Below, piece after piece: positions 42,751 through 45,565 of a stretch of 45,565 bases of DNA (position 1 is the first letter of the stretch; the number at the start of each line of letters is the position of its first letter). The notes beneath the pieces are model-generated. The model made no database searches and was not told where the DNA came from. It saw only the letters and a program-made list of their open reading frames with translations. The stretch spans positions 219,263 to 264,827 of the forward strand of contig SWDI01000005.1 in the NCBI GenBank assembly GCA_005116955.1, in the 5' to 3' direction. Both the position numbers and the translations under genes were made by a program. The DNA comes from Nitrospira sp. GTDB taxonomy: Bacteria > Nitrospirota > Nitrospiria > Nitrospirales > Nitrospiraceae.

Positions 42751-43686
42751 ATGCGGGCTAGAGAGAGAGGCTCGATGTTGGCTGTCGCCGGCGGTTCATC
42801 GCTCTCCGTCCGTCCGCTCGCCTGGAACCTGTTCTTCGCGCGTCAACCGGAGCCGAGTCTGGAATTCACGGAAGTGTGGCCGGACGAGGCCACGATTGGA
42901 TCGCCTTCGCCCGCAAAGCCCCCCAAGCAATCACACGGTCGCCCGCTTCTGTGGGTCTTGGTCTTCGTGCTGATCGGCGGTGGCGCCTATGTCGCAACGG
43001 AGCCGGAGATGGTCACGGAGTCTCTCAGGCCGCTCCTCGACGAAATCCCGGCACCGCAACCAGCGGTGGCTCAGAATCCAACGCCTGCAACACCTGCGCC
43101 GTCAAAGCAGGTTGAACAAGACTGGGCGTTCCTCACCCCAGCTGACACACCAACTCCCTCGTCCCCGACTGCCACACCGATACCGGCGGCCTCCACTCCT
43201 GTAACGGCTCCTCCAACAGCAACACCGGCAAACCAGCCTGAACAGAATTGGTCCTTCCTCGCCCCAGATCAACCCATCACCCCATCCTCCCCGGCTGCGG
43301 CACCGATACCGACGGCCTCCGCTTCAGCAACAACATCCCCAACCTCCGCACCGGCGAAGCAGGTTAAACAGGACGAGGCACTCCTCGCCAAAATTGAAGC
43401 CTTCAGACGGGAGCGGAATTCAGTGCCGGGGACGAGGGGAGCTCCAGTCCCGACGTTTCACGAGGGACAGAGAGTCAGCGTGCGGCCAGATCTCAACGCG
43501 CCCAGTTGGGCCGTCCTGCTTCGCCAAGACGCCGAGGGCACACAGCCGGGACCGGCCCTTCCACTAGGAACCGTACTCACCATCCTTGATGGGGAATTGC
43601 AAGGACGCAGCTGGGTCTACTTCGTTCGCAGTGACGTCGGCAGCGAGGGGTGGCTGGCTGAAGGGCAGCTCAGATTGACACGCTGA
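42751..43686 (+). CDS. Membrane-anchored SH3-like protein with Pro/Thr-rich repeats
   Basis: A 311-residue protein; start at ATG 42751 or 42775. A single membrane segment (PLLWVLVFVLIGGGAYVATE, about 66-86) is followed by a Pro/Ala/Thr-rich region with two and a half copies of a roughly 42-residue unit (each with EQ-D/N-W-A/S-FL, then P-SSP-T-A-PIP). A C-terminal bacterial SH3-like domain follows (VSVRPDLNAPSWAVLLRQDA, LPLGTVLTILDGELQGRSWV, GSEGWLAEGQLRLTR). SH3b domains often bind peptidoglycan, so a cell-wall role is inferred. Confidence 0.75.
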   Translation: MRARERGSMLAVAGGSSLSVRPLAWNLFFARQPEPSLEFTEVWPDEATIGSPSPAKPPKQSHGRPLLWVLVFVLIGGGAYVATEPEMVTESLRPLLDEIPAPQPAVAQNPTPATPAPSKQVEQDWAFLTPADTPTPSSPTATPIPAASTPVTAPPTATPANQPEQNWSFLAPDQPITPSSPAAAPIPTASASATTSPTSAPAKQVKQDEALLAKIEAFRRERNSVPGTRGAPVPTFHEGQRVSVRPDLNAPSWAVLLRQDAEGTQPGPALPLGTVLTILDGELQGRSWVYFVRSDVGSEGWLAEGQLRLTR

Positions 43687-43748
43687 TTGTTGCGGCGACC
43701 AAGTCGACGGATGCCCAGCAACGGGCACAACGCACATAGCGGCGACGC

Positions 43749-44423
43749 TCAGTTCTCTCGCCGATGGAGGGTTGCCACCGCCTGCACGCCTTCTTCCCTA
43801 CCGCCGTTCATGAAATGGACGACGATCTCCTGATCGGTTACTGTTCCAACGAATCGCGAGGCAATCCCATAGGTGATATTTTCTACGATTCCGTGAGAGT
43901 GGCCCTGTTCAACTGTTCCCGAAATCTTCAGCCGTTCTCCCGAGCTCATTTCCCCGGAGCCAGTCACCGTATCGCCCGCCTGCTGAAGGCTCACGCGAAA
44001 CAATCGACCCAGAGAAACCATGCTGCCATCGCTTACGCTGGACTCTTGCGACAACACACCGTGCCAATCCCCTGATAGGCCTGCTCCCCGCCGAGGGGCG
44101 AGCGCAATGGTCCTTGCCTGCTCAGGAGCGGCCGGTACGGCCATCCGTTCCGTCATGGCATCGCTCCACGACAGAACTGATTGATCCGTCTCGGCTGCGC
44201 GCACAGAACGCTGCTCAAAAAGTTGCGGCGGATTCAGCTCCGTCACGGGTGCGTTCCCGTACGGGATGCCGGTGCAGGCACAGAGGAGAGATGATGTGAA
44301 TAAAGCAAGAAAAGGACCTTGCTTTACGATTGTCCTGCGAGCTGTCTTCCCCAGCTTGGCAGAAATGAGTTGTGTACGCGCGGTGGTGATATGGCTGAGC
44401 ATCTGTTCGCAGAATGTCTTCAT
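43749..44423 (-). CDS. Secreted lipoprotein-like protein
   Basis: A 224-residue protein starting at MKTFCEQMLS behind GGAGGTT (the frame extends to 44519). A basic N-terminus of about 40 residues precedes a hydrophobic segment (GPFLALFTSSLLCAC) with a lipobox-like LCAC. The mature part is beta-rich at the end (LSGDWHGVLSQESS, LGRLFRVSLQQAGDTVTGSG, LKISGTVEQGHSHG, RFVGTVTDQEIVVHFMNGG), typical of a small beta-barrel domain that follows SGDWxG. No named family is certain. Confidence 0.7.
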   Translation of the reverse strand: MKTFCEQMLSHITTARTQLISAKLGKTARRTIVKQGPFLALFTSSLLCACTGIPYGNAPVTELNPPQLFEQRSVRAAETDQSVLSWSDAMTERMAVPAAPEQARTIALAPRRGAGLSGDWHGVLSQESSVSDGSMVSLGRLFRVSLQQAGDTVTGSGEMSSGERLKISGTVEQGHSHGIVENITYGIASRFVGTVTDQEIVVHFMNGGREEGVQAVATLHRREN

Positions 44424-44689
44424 GATGGTGAACCTCCAGTCATGTCTGGGTTTCGGCAGGCTGCAGCTCTCGGAGAAGCTATGCCGCATATTTTTCTGCA
44501 TGATGCCCCACGACCTCACGTATGACTACTGAATCTGCAATTCCGACACTCACACGGCATTGACCGGAGACGTATTCCGGGGAGGGTCAGCACCGATCGA
44601 TCATCAGGCGATGAGGAATTACACCTTGGAGAGCTGTGTCTAGACGAGCTCACATGACTCATGACTGTTTGTGGCGAAATCGCATTCCT

Positions 44690-44935
44690 CGTGAGGCGGA
44701 TCACGTGACGCGTCTTGGCCACGGTTTCACGTCTCATGTGTCGAGCTTCAGGTTGATCGAACAGTTGGAACTTGGAACCTTAGACGTAAAACTATCTCTG
44801 GAATGTCGTGCGCGAAGGGTGACGCGTATCTCGCTCCGGATTCGGACACTTCACGCTTCACGAATGACGCTTCACACTGTAGATCGACGATTGAAGCAGA
44901 AGCGCTCATGAACAATGCGGGTTAGGGGGAGAGTC
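44690..44935. repeat. Diverged third copy of the repeat unit
   Basis: GTCTTGGCCACGGTTTCAC, TCATGTGTCGAG, TTGGAACTTGGAACC, CTCTGGAATGTCGTGCGCGAAG and ATGCGGGTTAG match, with drift, successive pieces of repeat copy 2 and its downstream flank. The gene-3'-end part is not evident here. Confidence 0.55.
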
Positions 44936-45025
44936 CGGTTTGCCTGTCGCGTGATTCAACCAAGCTCTGGCTTCATTCAGCATGTCCCCCGTTCGGTGTC
45001 CCCCTGAATCATTGCCTTGGTGGAG

Positions 45026-45049
45026 ACTGGTCTATATACTGGTCTACAT
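45026..45049 (+). promoter_or_regulatory. Tandem 12-bp repeat, candidate TA operator
   Basis: ACTGGTCTATAT followed directly by ACTGGTCTACAT, 26 bases before the antitoxin start. Antitoxins of the Phd family autorepress through repeated sites, so this is a plausible operator overlapping a TATATACT -10 element. Confidence 0.5.
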
Positions 45050-45075
45050 GGCGGTTCGAATGATAGGAGAGCCTC

Positions 45076-45318
45076 ATGAAGATCGAAATTGGTTCGTATG
45101 AAGCGAAAACAAAGCTCCCTGAATTGCTGCGGCAGGTCAAAGCCGGAAAAAGCTTTACCATCACCAATCGCGGGGAAGCCATTGCGGATCTGGTGCCGAG
45201 CGCAGGGGTGAGGGCGAAGGACACAGTTGCGGCAGCAAAAAAATTGAAGGCATTCATGCTGGCCGCTCCGGTGCGTGGGGTCAACATTAAAGCGCTCATC
45301 GAGGAGGGGCGTGCGTGA
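45076..45318 (+). CDS. Phd/YefM-family antitoxin
   Basis: An 80-residue protein: KIEIGSYEAKTKLPELLRQV, KAGKSFTITNRGEAIADLVP matches the Phd/YefM DNA-binding domain (strand, helix with A-K-x-x-L, then I-T-x-R-G-x-x-x-A-x-L-x-P). The C-terminal tail (LIEEGRA) binds the toxin. It precedes a PIN-domain toxin whose GTG overlaps its stop. Confidence 0.93.
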   Translation: MKIEIGSYEAKTKLPELLRQVKAGKSFTITNRGEAIADLVPSAGVRAKDTVAAAKKLKAFMLAAPVRGVNIKALIEEGRA

Positions 45319-45565
45319 GCTTCGTCCTTGATAATTCGGTGACCATGCGCTGGTTTTTCGGTGACGGCAAGCCACAAGACCTTGCCTATGCAGGCAGAGT
45401 GCTCGATGCGATGCAAGATGTCAAAGCACTTGTCCCCATGACCTGGGGACTCGAAGTGGCCAATGTCATCGCCAAGGCGGAAGAGAAAGCCTTGGTGACA
45501 GAAGCGCGAAGCGGGGCATTTCTTGAGATGCTGGAAGATGTCGATATTGAGGTGGACGCAGCCAC
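45315..45565 (+). CDS. VapC-like PIN-domain toxin, cut by window end
   Basis: The open frame begins at GTG 45315, overlapping the antitoxin stop (GTGA), and reads FVLDNSVTMRWFFGDGK, then LVPMTWGLEVANVIAKAEEK to the window edge. The first Asp (near residue 6) and the Glu in LEVAN are acidic positions of PIN ribonucleases. The C-terminal acidic residues lie outside the window. Partial, at least 83 residues. Confidence 0.88.
   Translation, partial: MSFVLDNSVTMRWFFGDGKPQDLAYAGRVLDAMQDVKALVPMTWGLEVANVIAKAEEKALVTEARSGAFLEMLEDVDIEVDAA

Larger units (their letters stand above)
44424..45075. other. Non-coding stretch with third repeat copy and TA promoter
   Basis: About 650 bases without a supported gene, holding repeat copy 3, the tandem 12-mer before the Phd-like gene and AGGAGAG just ahead of 45076. 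Confidence 0.45.

Noticed and set aside
41302-45000. Integron attC sites as the explanation for the repeats around the toxin-antitoxin genes
   Set aside because: The conserved RYYYAAC/GTTRRRY ends and the expected L/R box layout are not found in the repeats, and no integrase is present.
1-45565. CRISPR arrays
   Set aside because: No regularly spaced short direct repeats were seen; only the long two-copy repeat, the tandem 12-mer and homopolymers.

Overview
The window looks like a chromosomal segment of a Nitrospira-type bacterium (phylum Nitrospirota). This is inferred from moderately high GC, the density of secreted lipoproteins, and the gene mix: a DUF4331/TonB/TPR/HupE cluster, a NikR-controlled TonB receptor, a DUF422 carotenoid gene, and palindromic intergenic repeats. 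No rRNA or tRNA was found, so the assignment rests on gene content only.

Layout. 0.2-2.8 kb: a + strand envelope operon (secreted protein, M48 lipoprotein peptidase with TPRs, lipoprotein). 2.8-8.3 kb: seven minus-strand genes, mostly unknown, including a DUF2914 membrane protein, a lipoprotein, a duplicated C-H-C-C zinc-finger protein, a PHD/RING-like C4HC3 protein and an AP2-like DNA-binding protein. 8.8-11.6 kb: isoprenoid/carotenoid genes (IspA-type prenyl synthase, CruF-like DUF422) and two small envelope proteins. 12.7-14.9 kb: a secreted metzincin protease followed by a free-standing copy of its pro-region.

15.6-25.3 kb is the most unusual part: about ten consecutive + strand genes, almost all with signal peptides and many rich in cysteine. 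They include two formylglycine-generating-enzyme-fold proteins that lack the catalytic cysteines, a zinc peptidase, proteins sharing a C-x4-DC-x2-G-x2-C-x4-C module, and two sharing a different cysteine C-terminal module. Two genes here are broken by exactly one base at poly-G tracts, and one locus is an internally deleted FGE-fold relic. No known system matches this set; it is the best candidate for an undescribed secreted or cell-surface system.

25.9-28.9 kb: a GAF-type sensor kinase whose phospho-acceptor His is replaced by Thr, a small secreted protein, a bidirectional terminator and a 3-methyladenine DNA glycosylase. 29.0-38.5 kb reads as a metal-homeostasis locus: nikR plus a TonB-dependent receptor behind a 6-16-6 NikR-type palindrome, an ECF sigma/cupin anti-sigma pair, and a divergent operon of small lipoprotein, DUF4331 protein, TonB-like protein, TPR protein and HupE/UreJ transporter. 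Nickel is the likely substrate, but this is inferred.

38.5-45.6 kb is accessory DNA: a palindromic repeat, an NADPH:quinone reductase-like gene with a divergent HxlR regulator, a relic of a second hupE, an HTH/Fic 'mobile mystery' pair, a ParE/RelE toxin-antitoxin pair between ~185-bp direct repeats carrying a gene 3' end, two envelope proteins, a diverged third repeat copy and a Phd/VapC pair cut by the window edge.
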